Assembly (NCBI RefSeq): GCF_009857835.1
Contig: NZ_WWCL01000008.1
Coordinates: forward strand, 1 to 37,943
DNA: 37,943 nucleotides
Reading direction: 5' to 3'
Source: Duganella fentianensis
GTDB taxonomy: Bacteria > Pseudomonadota > Gammaproteobacteria > Burkholderiales > Burkholderiaceae_D
The first letter of the stretch is position 1. The number at the start of each line of letters is the position of its first letter. This document shows positions 25,048 through 32,953 of this stretch, in pieces. The notes beneath the pieces were generated by a model that had not been told where the DNA came from, made no database searches, and saw only the letters and a list, made by a program, of their open reading frames with translations. Position numbers and translations under genes: made by a program.

Positions 25048-26440
25048 TTTGCGTCGCCGCCTTATCCTGGTCCATTTGGCCGCCACAATTGTGACGGTAA
25101 GCGCTGCCGCCTTCATAGGCTGGTGGGAACTATCACGTAACGTCAATGGACAATTGGATGCTGCGTTGCTGGCACTTGCAGAGACCGAGATTGGCATGTT
25201 GAAGGATCTCGACAAGACTAGCATCCACGTCCACGAGGCGCCCGCTGGATCGGCACCGCCATCATTGACGCGCCTTGATCGCCTAGTGCAGATTATCGAT
25301 GGACAGGGGCAGGTACTTGCGCGCAGTAATAATCTCGGCACTGGCCAGCTCCCCGTAACTACCCAGCTGCTTGCACAACTAGCCGCAGGTGAAACGGTAT
25401 TCGATACCCTGCCTGAAGCCAGCGATGAGCCATTGCGGGTGGTCTCGGTACCGACGCTGATCAGTGGTCAACGTTACGGCGTGCAGGTCGCAGGCTCCTT
25501 GGATGACGTAAACCGCATCCTATATTCGGCGACCATCCTATTTGCCCTGATGGCCTTGGCTTTGCTGACTGCGATTGGCTGGATAGGTATCCGATTATCC
25601 CGCAAGGCATTTGTCGCCATCGAGAAAATAGTCGAACAGGCACGCAGCATAGGTGATGCCAACCTTCACCATCGCCTACCTCATCCGGGAGGCGATGATG
25701 AATTTGGTCACCTAGTCGATACCCTCAATGCAATGCTGGTGCGGATCGAAAAAGCGTTTGAATCGCAACGCCGCTTCACTGCAGATGCATCCCATGAATT
25801 GCGATCGCCCCTTTCGCGGCTGCGCACAGAGATCGAGGTGACGCTACGCCGCCCGCGCAACCAAGATGACTATGTTGTGACCTTGCATTCCTGCTTAGAG
25901 GAAGTCGGCAGATTGACGATGCTGGTAGAGGAACTATTGCTACTTGCTCGCCTTGATAGTGGCCAAGAGCGAGGCGTTATCGGGCCGCTGTCGCTGAATC
26001 AACTTGCACAGGATGCGATAAATAAATGGGGGCCTTCGGCGCAAGATAAAAATGTCGCACTGTTACTGGAGGCCGATGCAGAGGTGTTCGTCAATGCGGC
26101 GGCAGCCCCAATGGCGCTAGTCCTACGCAATCTAGTCGAGAACGCACTGAAGTTTTCGCCGCCCGGTAGTTGTATCACACTTCGGATTACTGCCCTTGAG
26201 CAAGGAGCAGAGATTGCCATCGTCGATCAAGGTCCAGGCATTCCGGAAGAAGAACTTCCCTTTATATTCGAGCGCTTTTTCCGAGCAAGTAACGCGCGCG
26301 CCAGTGACATCGACGGCGTAGGCTTAGGATTGGCTTTATCTCAGGCCCTAGCGCAGCACTACGGGGGGCACATTCATGTGCGAAATTCACCCAATAGCGG
26401 GTGTCAGTTCACATTAACTCTGCCTTTCCCCCCTAGGTAG
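25040..26440 (+). CDS. heavy-metal sensor histidine kinase (CzcS/CusS-like)
   Basis: A 466-residue inner-membrane kinase. It has a first membrane helix at about residues 8-30, a periplasmic sensor region of roughly 140 residues, and a second helix near 170-190 followed by HAMP. The dimerisation domain carries phospho-acceptor His in FTADASHELRSPLSRL near residue 253. The ATPase domain has N-box LRNLVENALKFSPPG, G1 IVDQGPGIPEE, F-box FIFERFFR and G2 GVGLGLALSQAL. ATG 25040 overlaps the regulator stop, so the pair is coupled. The sensor region is Gly/Ser-poor and has a single His pair (SIHVHEAPAG), a possible metal site. Confidence 0.9.
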   Translation: MLSLRRRLILVHLAATIVTVSAAAFIGWWELSRNVNGQLDAALLALAETEIGMLKDLDKTSIHVHEAPAGSAPPSLTRLDRLVQIIDGQGQVLARSNNLGTGQLPVTTQLLAQLAAGETVFDTLPEASDEPLRVVSVPTLISGQRYGVQVAGSLDDVNRILYSATILFALMALALLTAIGWIGIRLSRKAFVAIEKIVEQARSIGDANLHHRLPHPGGDDEFGHLVDTLNAMLVRIEKAFESQRRFTADASHELRSPLSRLRTEIEVTLRRPRNQDDYVVTLHSCLEEVGRLTMLVEELLLLARLDSGQERGVIGPLSLNQLAQDAINKWGPSAQDKNVALLLEADAEVFVNAAAAPMALVLRNLVENALKFSPPGSCITLRITALEQGAEIAIVDQGPGIPEEELPFIFERFFRASNARASDIDGVGLGLALSQALAQHYGGHIHVRNSPNSGCQFTLTLPFPPR

Positions 26441-26669
26441 ATTCAGCGAAATCCCGTAAATAGGGCAGCGAGCAAGCTAATTTTTCGACGGATACTGCAT
26501 AGATATTGGGCAGCGCGCCTTAGTCATTGTATCGCGGATTGGTTAGCGATTTTTTTGAACCCGTCGAAACTTCGGTATCTAAAGACGACTCGGGTGTCTT
26601 ATGGGCCTCGTAGCCCTATCGTGAATCACATTAGTCGACCATCCGCTACTGACCGGTTTCTGTCAGTGC

Positions 26670-26965
26670 TTAGCGCAGAAATTTACCAGCCTTTGCCTCG
26701 AGCAGTTTAATCAACTCTGGCTGCATGAACTCATATTCATCAGGTATATCCAAGCATATGAAGCGCTTACCATTCAAGTGGCGCTGAAATTTAGAGGCTA
26801 GCTTGTTTCGATGTGTCTTTTCCATCACGAATATGATGTTGGACCAATCTAGTTGTTCAGGCGACAGCGGAACAGTTGCATCATTGCCGAGTCCTGCAGA
26901 GTCAGTGTCTACATCCGGCCAACTCGCAAAAATCTGCTCGGCAGTTGGACTTCTCAGTCGATTCT
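26670..26965 (-). pseudogene. COG4551-type protein tyrosine phosphatase, N-terminus lost to transposon
   Basis: From the junction the frame reads NRLRSPTAEQIFASWPDVDTDSAG, then PLSPEQLDWSNIIFVMEKTHRNKL and ICLDIPDEYEF, a good match to small predicted tyrosine phosphatases of about 105 residues (COG4551). In these the catalytic loop is C-x5-R, normally within a CSRNRLRS-like stretch. The Cys and everything before it have been replaced by the transposon inverted repeat (26966 onward). A start inside the transposon (ATG 27017) would add 17 residues from the inverted repeat but not restore the Cys. Any product would be catalytically dead. Confidence 0.85.
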
Positions 26966-27003
26966 GGGGTCGTCTCAGAAAACGGAAAATAAAGCACGCT
27001 AAG
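26966..27003 (+). repeat. left terminal inverted repeat of the Tn21-family element
   Basis: 38 bp starting GGGGTCGTCTCAGAAAACGG and ending GCACGCTAAG. It truncates the phosphatase gene to its left. Confidence 0.93.
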
Positions 27004-27052
27004 CCCTTACTCGCCATCCTTGGCGATGTAGCAACGGCTCGGCTCAGTAGCA

Positions 27053-27066
27053 GCTAAGTCTGCCTG
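27053..27066 (+). repeat. 14-bp repeat, copy 1, upstream of PepSY gene
   Basis: GCTAAGTCTGCCTG, identical to 28116-28129. It lies 49 bases before the PepSY start; the second copy lies 44 bases before the first DUF347 start. It is a candidate binding or promoter element for the cargo genes. Confidence 0.5.
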
Positions 27067-27114
27067 CGTAACTTCTCTACCGTGCAAATCCCTGCACTCT
27101 TCTGGAGAAGCATC

Positions 27115-27450
27115 ATGTACCGCTACACCAAACTTTCCCTGCTGGCCATCGCCATTGCTACGACTGGCGCCGTTGCCTACGCCGCCAAGGGCGGCATGGA
27201 AAACGACGCCCTAGCGATCACCAAGGCCAAGATTCCGCTCACCCAGGCCGTCACCGTTGCCGAGCAGCACGCCAGTGGCAAGGCATCGCGCGCCGAGTAC
27301 GAAAACTCGAAGCAAGGCTGGGTCTACGACGTGGAAGTCGTCAGCGGGGCCAAGGTCTTCGATGTCCGGGTCGATGCCGACAAGGGCACCGTCATCTCGT
27401 CTGCCGAGGACAAGGCGGATCACGATGACGACCACGACAAGCAAGACTGA
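27115..27450 (+). CDS. periplasmic PepSY-domain protein with acidic/His tail
   Basis: A 111-residue exported protein. Residues 1 to about 24 form a signal peptide (LSLLAIAIATTGAVAYA), and the rest is a single PepSY domain (PLTQAVTVAEQHASGKASRAEYENSKQGWVYDVEVVSG, then VRVDADKGTVIS). The tail HDDDHDKQD is rich in metal-ligand residues. PepSY proteins often bind or inhibit periplasmic partners and are common in regulons of two-component systems. ATG 27115 is chosen for its GGAG site and signal peptide; the frame to 27082 adds nothing. It is the first cargo gene of the transposon, 56 bases ahead of the PAP2 gene. Confidence 0.87.
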   Translation: MYRYTKLSLLAIAIATTGAVAYAAKGGMENDALAITKAKIPLTQAVTVAEQHASGKASRAEYENSKQGWVYDVEVVSGAKVFDVRVDADKGTVISSAEDKADHDDDHDKQD

Positions 27451-27506
27451 CCGCCTGCCAGTGTGGCCGGATCGCGCGTGACGCCGTGATCCGGCCCGGA
27501 GACTTC

Positions 27507-28103
27507 ATGGAACACCTCAACCAAACATTTTTCCTGTGGCTCAACGCACCCGATCACCCAAACGCGCTGGTGGTGACGCTGGCCACCTTCTGTGCGGAAT
27601 GGCTCATCTGGGCCGTTCCGATCCTGATCGGCATCGGCTGGCTGCGCGGCAATGCGAACACCCGCAAAGCCCTGCTTGTCGCTACCGCATCCGGCCTGCT
27701 TGGGCTGCTGACCAACCAAATCATCGGCCTGGCTTGGTCGCACCCCCGGCCTTTCATGATCGGGCTGGGTCATACGCTCATTCCCCATGTTGCCGACTCG
27801 TCATTCCCCAGCGATCACCTCACGCTGTGGTGGTCGGTTGCCGTTAGCTTTCTACTACAGCGAGGACTGCGAAGGGTTGGCGTCACTTTGGCGCTGTTTG
27901 GCCTCCCCATCGCCTGGTCACGCATCTACCTGGGGGTTCACTTTCCGCTGGACATGCTTGGTGCCATCGCGGTCGCGGCGCTCAGTGCCGTGCTGACGTT
28001 ACACGAAGCACGCTGGTATCTGGGGCCAATCTACCGATTGGCGACCCGTATCCATTGCTTGTTGTTCGGCAGGCTGATCGCGCTGGGATGGGTGCGCGAG
28101 TGA
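27507..28103 (+). CDS. PAP2-family membrane phosphatase (BcrC-like)
   Basis: A 198-residue inner-membrane phosphatase with about five to six helices. The three PAP2 motifs are present: WSHPRP (C1), FPSDH (C2) near residues 97-101, and SRIYLGVHFPLD (C3) near 138-149. These hold the catalytic His residues and phosphate-binding Arg and Ser. The short length and motif spacing resemble undecaprenyl-pyrophosphate phosphatases of the BcrC/YbjG type, which recycle the cell-wall lipid carrier and can confer bacitracin tolerance. ATG 27507 is preferred; GTG 27486 would add seven residues. It lies between the PepSY gene and the first DUF347 gene in one direction. Confidence 0.88.
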   Translation: MEHLNQTFFLWLNAPDHPNALVVTLATFCAEWLIWAVPILIGIGWLRGNANTRKALLVATASGLLGLLTNQIIGLAWSHPRPFMIGLGHTLIPHVADSSFPSDHLTLWWSVAVSFLLQRGLRRVGVTLALFGLPIAWSRIYLGVHFPLDMLGAIAVAALSAVLTLHEARWYLGPIYRLATRIHCLLFGRLIALGWVRE

Positions 28104-28115
28104 GCCTATGGATGC

Positions 28116-28129
28116 GCTAAGTCTGCCTG
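28116..28129 (+). repeat. 14-bp repeat, copy 2, upstream of first DUF347 gene
   Basis: Second exact copy of GCTAAGTCTGCCTG, in the 69-base gap between the PAP2 and DUF347 genes. A shorter inverted pair, GTCTGCC and the complementary GGCaGaC-like stretch, lies just after it. Confidence 0.5.
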
Positions 28130-28172
28130 TTCAGACTGGCGGCAATCCCTTTTACCTCGGCAGGAGAACACC

Positions 28173-28955
28173 ATGAACAAATTGCCCACGAGCAGCTCCA
28201 CAGACTGGCTCAACAAAGTCCCGGAAGTCACGCTGTCGTTTTGGATCATCAAGATCATGTCCACCACAGTGGGCGAGACCGGTGCCGATTTCCTGGCGGT
28301 CAATGCGGGTCTCGGGCAAGGCGTAACTCGCACGGTCATGGCCGCTTTGCTGGCAGCCGCCTTGTTCACGCAGTTGCGCACCCGCCGCTACACCCCCTGG
28401 ATTTACTGGCTGACGGTCGTGCTGGTCAGCGTGGTCGGCACGCAGATCACCGACCTGCTGACCGATGGCCTGGGCGTCAGCCTGTACATCAGCACTTCGG
28501 TGTTCGCCGTGGCGCTTGCTGCGATCTTCTTCGTCTGGCATCGGATCGAACGCACCTTGTCCATCCACGACATCGTGACACGCAGCCGCGAGCTGTTCTA
28601 TTGGGCCGCCATCCTCTGCACGTTTGCGCTAGGTACTGCTGCTGGCGATTTGGCAACCGAGGCGTTGGGTCTGGGCTTCACCTGGGGCGCGGCGGCGTTC
28701 GGGGCGCTTATCGGCATCACCTATGCCGCTTGGCGGATGGGCGGCAATGCCGTGCTGACCTTCTGGATTGGCTACATCCTGACCCGTCCCTTCGGTGCCG
28801 CGTTGGGCGATCTGCTGACGCAAGCCAAGACCTACGGCGGCCTCGGCATGGGAGCCATGTGGACCAGCGCCCTGTTTCTCTCGGTGATCGTCATGCTCGT
28901 GGCTGTTGCACAGATCGGCATGAACGGTAGCCGCTCTGCCCAAACCGCCGAGTAA
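28173..28955 (+). CDS. four-repeat membrane protein, DUF347/COG4705 type (copy 1)
   Basis: A 260-residue inner-membrane protein built of four repeats. Each holds a Gly and an Asp five residues apart: G34/D39 (TTVGETGAD), G89/D94 (VVGTQITD), G154/D159 (ALGTAAGD) and G208/D213 (PFGAALGD). Each repeat is a pair of hydrophobic helices followed by a glycine-rich turn. This is the pattern of PF03988 (DUF347) proteins, COG4705, whose function is not known to me. Four buried Asp in pseudo-fourfold symmetry suggest an ion-binding or transport site; this is inference. It has a good GGAG ribosome site. The second copy is at 29451. Confidence 0.85.
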   Translation: MNKLPTSSSTDWLNKVPEVTLSFWIIKIMSTTVGETGADFLAVNAGLGQGVTRTVMAALLAAALFTQLRTRRYTPWIYWLTVVLVSVVGTQITDLLTDGLGVSLYISTSVFAVALAAIFFVWHRIERTLSIHDIVTRSRELFYWAAILCTFALGTAAGDLATEALGLGFTWGAAAFGALIGITYAAWRMGGNAVLTFWIGYILTRPFGAALGDLLTQAKTYGGLGMGAMWTSALFLSVIVMLVAVAQIGMNGSRSAQTAE

Positions 28956-28982
28956 ACCTCTTTCCACTCTCAAGGAAAAATT

Positions 28983-29435
28983 ATGTCAATAAAGCAGTCA
29001 ATCGCTCGTCCTGTGGCCATCGTGTCGGCCGCTGTACTTCTCGCGCTGGCAGCCGGCTGTTCCAAGCCAGCCGATCAGAGCAACGCGAGCACATCACCTG
29101 TTACAACGGCCCAGACTACCTCGGCACCGCAGGGTAAAACAGCCTCCAAACTGGGTGACCTGTCCGCGTTCCGCAGCATCGCCATCGACGTAGCCGCCAT
29201 CGTTGACAAGGGTGATCTACCCGCAGGCAAGACCCGCATCAAGGATTTGGAAGTCTCTTGGGATTCGGCCGAGGCCGGACTAAAACCGCGCGCTGCCGAC
29301 GATTGGCATGTGCTGGATAAGGCCATCGACAAGGCGTTGTCGGCGCTGCGCGCCGATACGCCAAACCAAGCCGACTGCAAGGCCGCAATGAGAGCCTTGC
29401 TGAAAGCCTTCGACACGCTCGAAGGCAAAGCCTGA
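28983..29435 (+). CDS. small helical lipoprotein between the two DUF347 genes
   Basis: A 150-residue lipoprotein: signal AIVSAAVLLALAAGCSKPA with lipobox AAGC (Cys near residue 26), a Ser/Thr/Gln-rich linker to about residue 55, and then a helical domain (LSAFRSIAIDVAAIVDKGDLPAG and DDWHVLDKAIDKALSALRAD). It contains one further Cys (QADCKAAM). No known family was recognised. The start has an AAGGA site; the gene begins 27 bases after copy 1 and ends 15 bases before copy 2. A lipoprotein locked between two paralogous membrane proteins suggests a periplasmic partner of that pair. Confidence 0.85.
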   Translation: MSIKQSIARPVAIVSAAVLLALAAGCSKPADQSNASTSPVTTAQTTSAPQGKTASKLGDLSAFRSIAIDVAAIVDKGDLPAGKTRIKDLEVSWDSAEAGLKPRAADDWHVLDKAIDKALSALRADTPNQADCKAAMRALLKAFDTLEGKA

Positions 29436-29450
29436 CCCGCGAGCGCGCCC

Positions 29451-30209
29451 ATGAAAACATCCACTGAACACGCGCTGGCCAAAGTGCCCGAAGTCACGCT
29501 GGGCTTTTGGCTCATCAAGATTGCCGCCACCACGCTTGGCGAAACCGGCGGCGATGCTGTCTCGATGTCAATGAACCTGGGCTATCTGGTTGGCACAGGC
29601 ATCTTTGCGGTGATTTTCCTGGCTGCCGTCGTCGCGCAAGTCAAGGCCAAGGGCTTCCATCCCTTCCTGTACTGGACCACCATCATAGCCACCACCACGG
29701 TCGGCACGACGTTGGCCGACTTTGCGGATCGTTCGCTCGGAATCGGGTACGCTGGCGGTTCGAGCTTGCTGCTGGCCTTGTTGCTCGGCTCGCTCTTTGT
29801 CTGGCATCGCACCCTCGGCTCCGTATCGGTGAGCACCGTCAGCTCACCCAAGGCAGAAGCCTTCTACTGGCTGACGATCATGTTTTCCCAGACGCTGGGT
29901 ACGGCGCTGGGTGACTGGATGGCGGATACGGCGGGCCTGGGCTACACCGGCGCGGCCGTTGTGTTCAGCGGGTTGCTCGCCTTGGTGGTGGCGGCCTACT
30001 ACTGGACGGGCGTGTCCCGCACACTGCTGTTTTGGGCTGCGTTCATCCTGACCCGCCCGCTGGGTGCCGTGGTCGGCGACTTTCTGGACAAGCCGCTGAG
30101 CGCGGGCGGTCTGGCGCTGAGCCGCTATTCGGCTTCAGCCGCACTGTTGGCCTTCATGCTGACCGCGATTCTGCTGTTCAGGCAGCGGGCGGCCAGGACG
30201 GCGCATTGA
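29451..30209 (+). CDS. four-repeat membrane protein, DUF347/COG4705 type (copy 2)
   Basis: A 252-residue paralog of the gene at 28173 with the same architecture: G30/D35 (TTLGETGGD), G85/D90 (TTVGTTLAD), G150/D155 (TLGTALGD) and G205/D210 (PLGAVVGD). Spacings between the four Gly are 55, 65 and 55, against 55, 65 and 54 in copy 1. KVPEVTLxFWxIKI at the N-terminus is shared by both. The two probably arose by duplication and may work as a heteromer. The ribosome site is weak, so it may depend on coupling to the lipoprotein gene. Function unknown. Confidence 0.85.
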   Translation: MKTSTEHALAKVPEVTLGFWLIKIAATTLGETGGDAVSMSMNLGYLVGTGIFAVIFLAAVVAQVKAKGFHPFLYWTTIIATTTVGTTLADFADRSLGIGYAGGSSLLLALLLGSLFVWHRTLGSVSVSTVSSPKAEAFYWLTIMFSQTLGTALGDWMADTAGLGYTGAAVVFSGLLALVVAAYYWTGVSRTLLFWAAFILTRPLGAVVGDFLDKPLSAGGLALSRYSASAALLAFMLTAILLFRQRAARTAH

Positions 30210-30231
30210 ATAACGATTGAAAGGAGGGGGA

Positions 30232-30897
30232 ATGCGGGTATTGCTGGTCGAAGACGACCCCATGATCGGCGAGGCGATCCAGGGTGCATTGAAGGATGCA
30301 TCCTACGCCGCCGATTGGGTGAAGGACGGGCCAACCGCCCTCACAACGTTGAGCTGCCAGCACTACGACTTGGTGTTGCTCGATCTGGGCTTGCCCGGCA
30401 AGGACGGATTGGAGGTGCTGGCCAGCATCCGCGCCAAGAACAACCCGATTCCCCTGCTCATCATCACGGCGCGCGATGGTCTGGATGACCGACTGCGCGG
30501 CCTGGACGGCGGGGCCGATGACTACGTATCCAAGCCCTTCCAGATGGCGGAGCTGCTGGCCCGGATGCGCGCCGTTTTGCGGCGCAAAGGCGGCTCCGCA
30601 ACGCCCGTTCTCAGCAATGGCATGGTGTCGCTCGACCCGGCCACGAAAGAGGCCAGCGTCAACGGCGACTCCTCGGTGCAACTGTCCAACCGTGAATTCT
30701 CGCTGCTGCAAGCATTGCTGGTTCGGCCGGGTGCCATCCTCTCGCGCGGCGAGCTGGAGGATCGCATCTATGGTTGGGGGGAAGAGGTCGAGAGCAATGC
30801 CGTCGAATATCTGATCCACGCGCTGCGGCGCAAGCTGGGTAGCGAGGTCATCAAGAACGTCAGGGGGGTCGGATGGATGGTCTCAAAAGGCGCTTGA
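30232..30897 (+). CDS. OmpR-family response regulator (QseB/PmrA-like) on the transposon
   Basis: A 221-residue regulator. The receiver has EDD near residue 7, LLDLGLPGKDG with phospho-acceptor Asp near 51, ITARDGLDDRLRGLDGGADDYVSKPF, and the winged-helix domain has LSNREFSLLQALL, VEYLIHALRRKL and NVRGVGW. ATG 30232 follows a strong AAGGAGG site; a TTG at 30217 is not needed. It begins 22 bases after the second DUF347 gene, so it may be co-transcribed with the cargo it presumably controls. QseB/PmrA relatives respond to envelope signals and cations. The 14-bp repeats are candidate targets. Confidence 0.88.
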   Translation: MRVLLVEDDPMIGEAIQGALKDASYAADWVKDGPTALTTLSCQHYDLVLLDLGLPGKDGLEVLASIRAKNNPIPLLIITARDGLDDRLRGLDGGADDYVSKPFQMAELLARMRAVLRRKGGSATPVLSNGMVSLDPATKEASVNGDSSVQLSNREFSLLQALLVRPGAILSRGELEDRIYGWGEEVESNAVEYLIHALRRKLGSEVIKNVRGVGWMVSKGA

Positions 30898-32249
30898 ACG
30901 AATCGGTTCAGCTCAAGCTGTCGTTCACCCTGTCGCTGGCCATCCTCGTGGTGGCCATCGTGGCGGGCGTATTCTCGTTCCTGTCCGCCTTCGATGAAGC
31001 CCACGAACTACAGGACGATGTACTGCGCCAGGTGGCGCAGCTCATGGATCGTCAGCGTCTGTCGCCAGCCGCACCGACCACCGATCCCCGTCCCAAGGAT
31101 GCCGATGAAGAATCGCGCGTGATCGTCCAGCGCTTGGGCGAGGCCAATCCATCAGAGGCCAGCGTGGATACAGGCGGCACACTTTCCCTGCCGACGACAC
31201 TGGCTGATGGGTTGCACACGCTGGAGGTCGGTAGCGAGTCGTTCCGCGTACTGGTCAAGACCACGGCTGCCGGCGAACGCATCGCCGTAGCCCAGGAAGC
31301 GGGCTTCCGCAATGAAATCGCCCGCGATGGCGCACTGCGTACCGTGATGCCCTTCCTGATCCTCGTGCCAGTGCTGCTGCTGATCGTTGCCGACCTGGTG
31401 CGCAAGATGTTCCGGCCCATCGCGGCACTTTCCAAGGAAATCGACCAGCGCGCCGAGCAGGAGCTGCACCCCGTCGAAGACCGCCACCTTCCGGTCGAGG
31501 TGCGTCCGTTCGCCGTGGCGATCAATCGCCTGCTTGCCCGTGTCAACCAGTCGATGGAGTCACAGCGCCGCTTTGTGGCGGATGCGGCGCATGAGCTGCG
31601 CTCGCCGCTGACTGCCCTTTCGCTGCAAGCAGAACGGCTGGCCGAAGCAGAGATGTCCGGCCTAGCACGCGAACGGCTGACGGTGCTGCGCCAAGGAATC
31701 GAGCGTGGTCGGAGCCTGCTGGATCAACTTCTGACCTTGGCCAAGGCGCAGTCGGCCACCGACTCGCCGAAGTCGCCTGTATCCGTCCAGGGCATCTATC
31801 GCCGCGTACTGGAGGACCTCATGCCGCTGGCCGAGGCCAAACGCATCGACATCGGTGTCGAAGGCATGCAAGACGCGAAAGTGTGGGCAAGCGAACTGGA
31901 CATGATCTCCTTGGTTAAGAATCTGGTCGATAACGCCATCCGCTACACGCCAGAGGGGGGAAGGGTCGATCTTTTGGTGGGGGTGTTGGATGGGAAGGCC
32001 GAGTTGCGCATTCAGGACAACGGGCCTGGCATCCCGTTGGCCGAACGGGACCGGGTTTTTGATCCCTTCTACCGCACGCTTGGCAGCGAGCAGATCGGTT
32101 CGGGCCTGGGACTGTCCATTGTCCAAACGATTGCCAAACGCATCGGTGCGGAAATCCGCCTCGACTTCTCAGATCAGGAGAAGCAAACCGGCCTGGACGT
32201 CACCATCCTCTTTCCGGCGACCACCCCAGTCCATGCAGCTCAGAAGTAG
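30873..32249 (+). CDS. sensor histidine kinase (QseC/PmrB-like) on the transposon
   Basis: A 458-residue inner-membrane kinase. Helix 1 lies at about 17-40, a periplasmic region of about 115 residues follows (acidic and Pro-rich around APTTDPRPKDADEES), and helix 2 lies near 160-178, then HAMP. The phospho-acceptor His is in FVADAAHELRSPLTAL near residue 238. The ATPase domain has LVKNLVDNAIRYTPEGG, IQDNGPGIPLAERDRVFDPFYR and GSGLGLSIVQTI. The ATG overlaps the regulator by 25 bases, so the two are coupled. It ends just ahead of the resolution site. Confidence 0.9.
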   Translation: MDGLKRRLNESVQLKLSFTLSLAILVVAIVAGVFSFLSAFDEAHELQDDVLRQVAQLMDRQRLSPAAPTTDPRPKDADEESRVIVQRLGEANPSEASVDTGGTLSLPTTLADGLHTLEVGSESFRVLVKTTAAGERIAVAQEAGFRNEIARDGALRTVMPFLILVPVLLLIVADLVRKMFRPIAALSKEIDQRAEQELHPVEDRHLPVEVRPFAVAINRLLARVNQSMESQRRFVADAAHELRSPLTALSLQAERLAEAEMSGLARERLTVLRQGIERGRSLLDQLLTLAKAQSATDSPKSPVSVQGIYRRVLEDLMPLAEAKRIDIGVEGMQDAKVWASELDMISLVKNLVDNAIRYTPEGGRVDLLVGVLDGKAELRIQDNGPGIPLAERDRVFDPFYRTLGSEQIGSGLGLSIVQTIAKRIGAEIRLDFSDQEKQTGLDVTILFPATTPVHAAQK

Positions 32250-32387
32250 TCAGGCTAGGCTATACCCTATCCTGATGTCAGGAAGAGTCACCCAATATCG
32301 TCAGAATAGAGTTGGTATTTATATTTCTTGACACATACGGCGAAAGGTCATAGATTTTTTCTTGACACTTTCGTATTGGGAGGCATC
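32250..32387. other. putative res site and resolvase promoter
   Basis: The 138 bases between kinase and resolvase are the expected place and size for a Tn21-type res site with three resolvase-binding subsites. Dyads such as TATACCCTATCCTGA and the GTCA-rich stretch near 32276-32300 fit, but the subsites are not assigned individually. A promoter TTGACA (32328) with TAGATT 17 bases later could drive tnpR. Confidence 0.6.
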
Positions 32388-32948
32388 TTGCAGGGTCAAC
32401 GCATCGGCTACGTCCGGGTCAGCAGCTTCGACCAGAACCCGGAACGGCAACTGGAGCATGTCGAAGTCGGCAAGGTGTTTACCGACAAGGCGTCGGGCAA
32501 GGACACGCAGCGGCCCGAGTTTGATTCGCTGCTGGCCTTCGCGCGCGAAGGCGACACCGTGGTGGTTCACAGCATGGATCGCTTGGCGCGCAACCTCGAT
32601 GACTTGCGTCGCCTTGTACAAAAGCTGACCAAGCGCGGCGTGCGCATCGAGTTCGTCAAGGAAAGCCTGACCTTCACCGGCGAGGATTCGCCGATGGCGA
32701 ACCTGATGCTGTCGGTCATGGGGGCGTTCGCCGAATTCGAGCGGGCCTTGATCCGCGAGCGGCAGCGGGAAGGCATCGCGCTCGCCAAACAGCGCGGAGC
32801 CTACCGGGGCCGCAAGAAAGCGCTGTCGCCCGAACAGGTAGCCGACCTACAGCAGCGTGCCGCCGCCGGTGAACAAAAAGCGAAGCTGGCCCGTGAGTTT
32901 GGTGTGAGCCGGGAGACTCTGTATCAATACTTGAGATTGGATCAATAG
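32388..32948 (+). CDS. tnpR: serine resolvase TnpR, Tn21 group
   Basis: A 186-residue site-specific recombinase that resolves cointegrates at res. Catalytic serine lies in GYVRVSSFDQNPERQ (about residue 12), followed by SMDRLARNLDDL, ANLMLSVMGAFAEFERALIRERQREG and a C-terminal helix-turn-helix (KLAREFGVSRETLYQYL). Compared with remembered Tn21 TnpR (MTGQRIGYIRVST) the protein starts at the TTG at 32388, which has a GGGAGG site five bases upstream. An upstream TTG at 32328 is in frame but lies inside the promoter. Confidence 0.92.
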   Translation: MQGQRIGYVRVSSFDQNPERQLEHVEVGKVFTDKASGKDTQRPEFDSLLAFAREGDTVVVHSMDRLARNLDDLRRLVQKLTKRGVRIEFVKESLTFTGEDSPMANLMLSVMGAFAEFERALIRERQREGIALAKQRGAYRGRKKALSPEQVADLQQRAAAGEQKAKLAREFGVSRETLYQYLRLDQ

Positions 32949-32953
32949 AGACT

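Noticed and set aside
32328..32387. N-terminal extension of the resolvase
   Set aside because: The extra residues are encoded by the res/promoter region, and known Tn21-group resolvases start at the position of TTG 32388.
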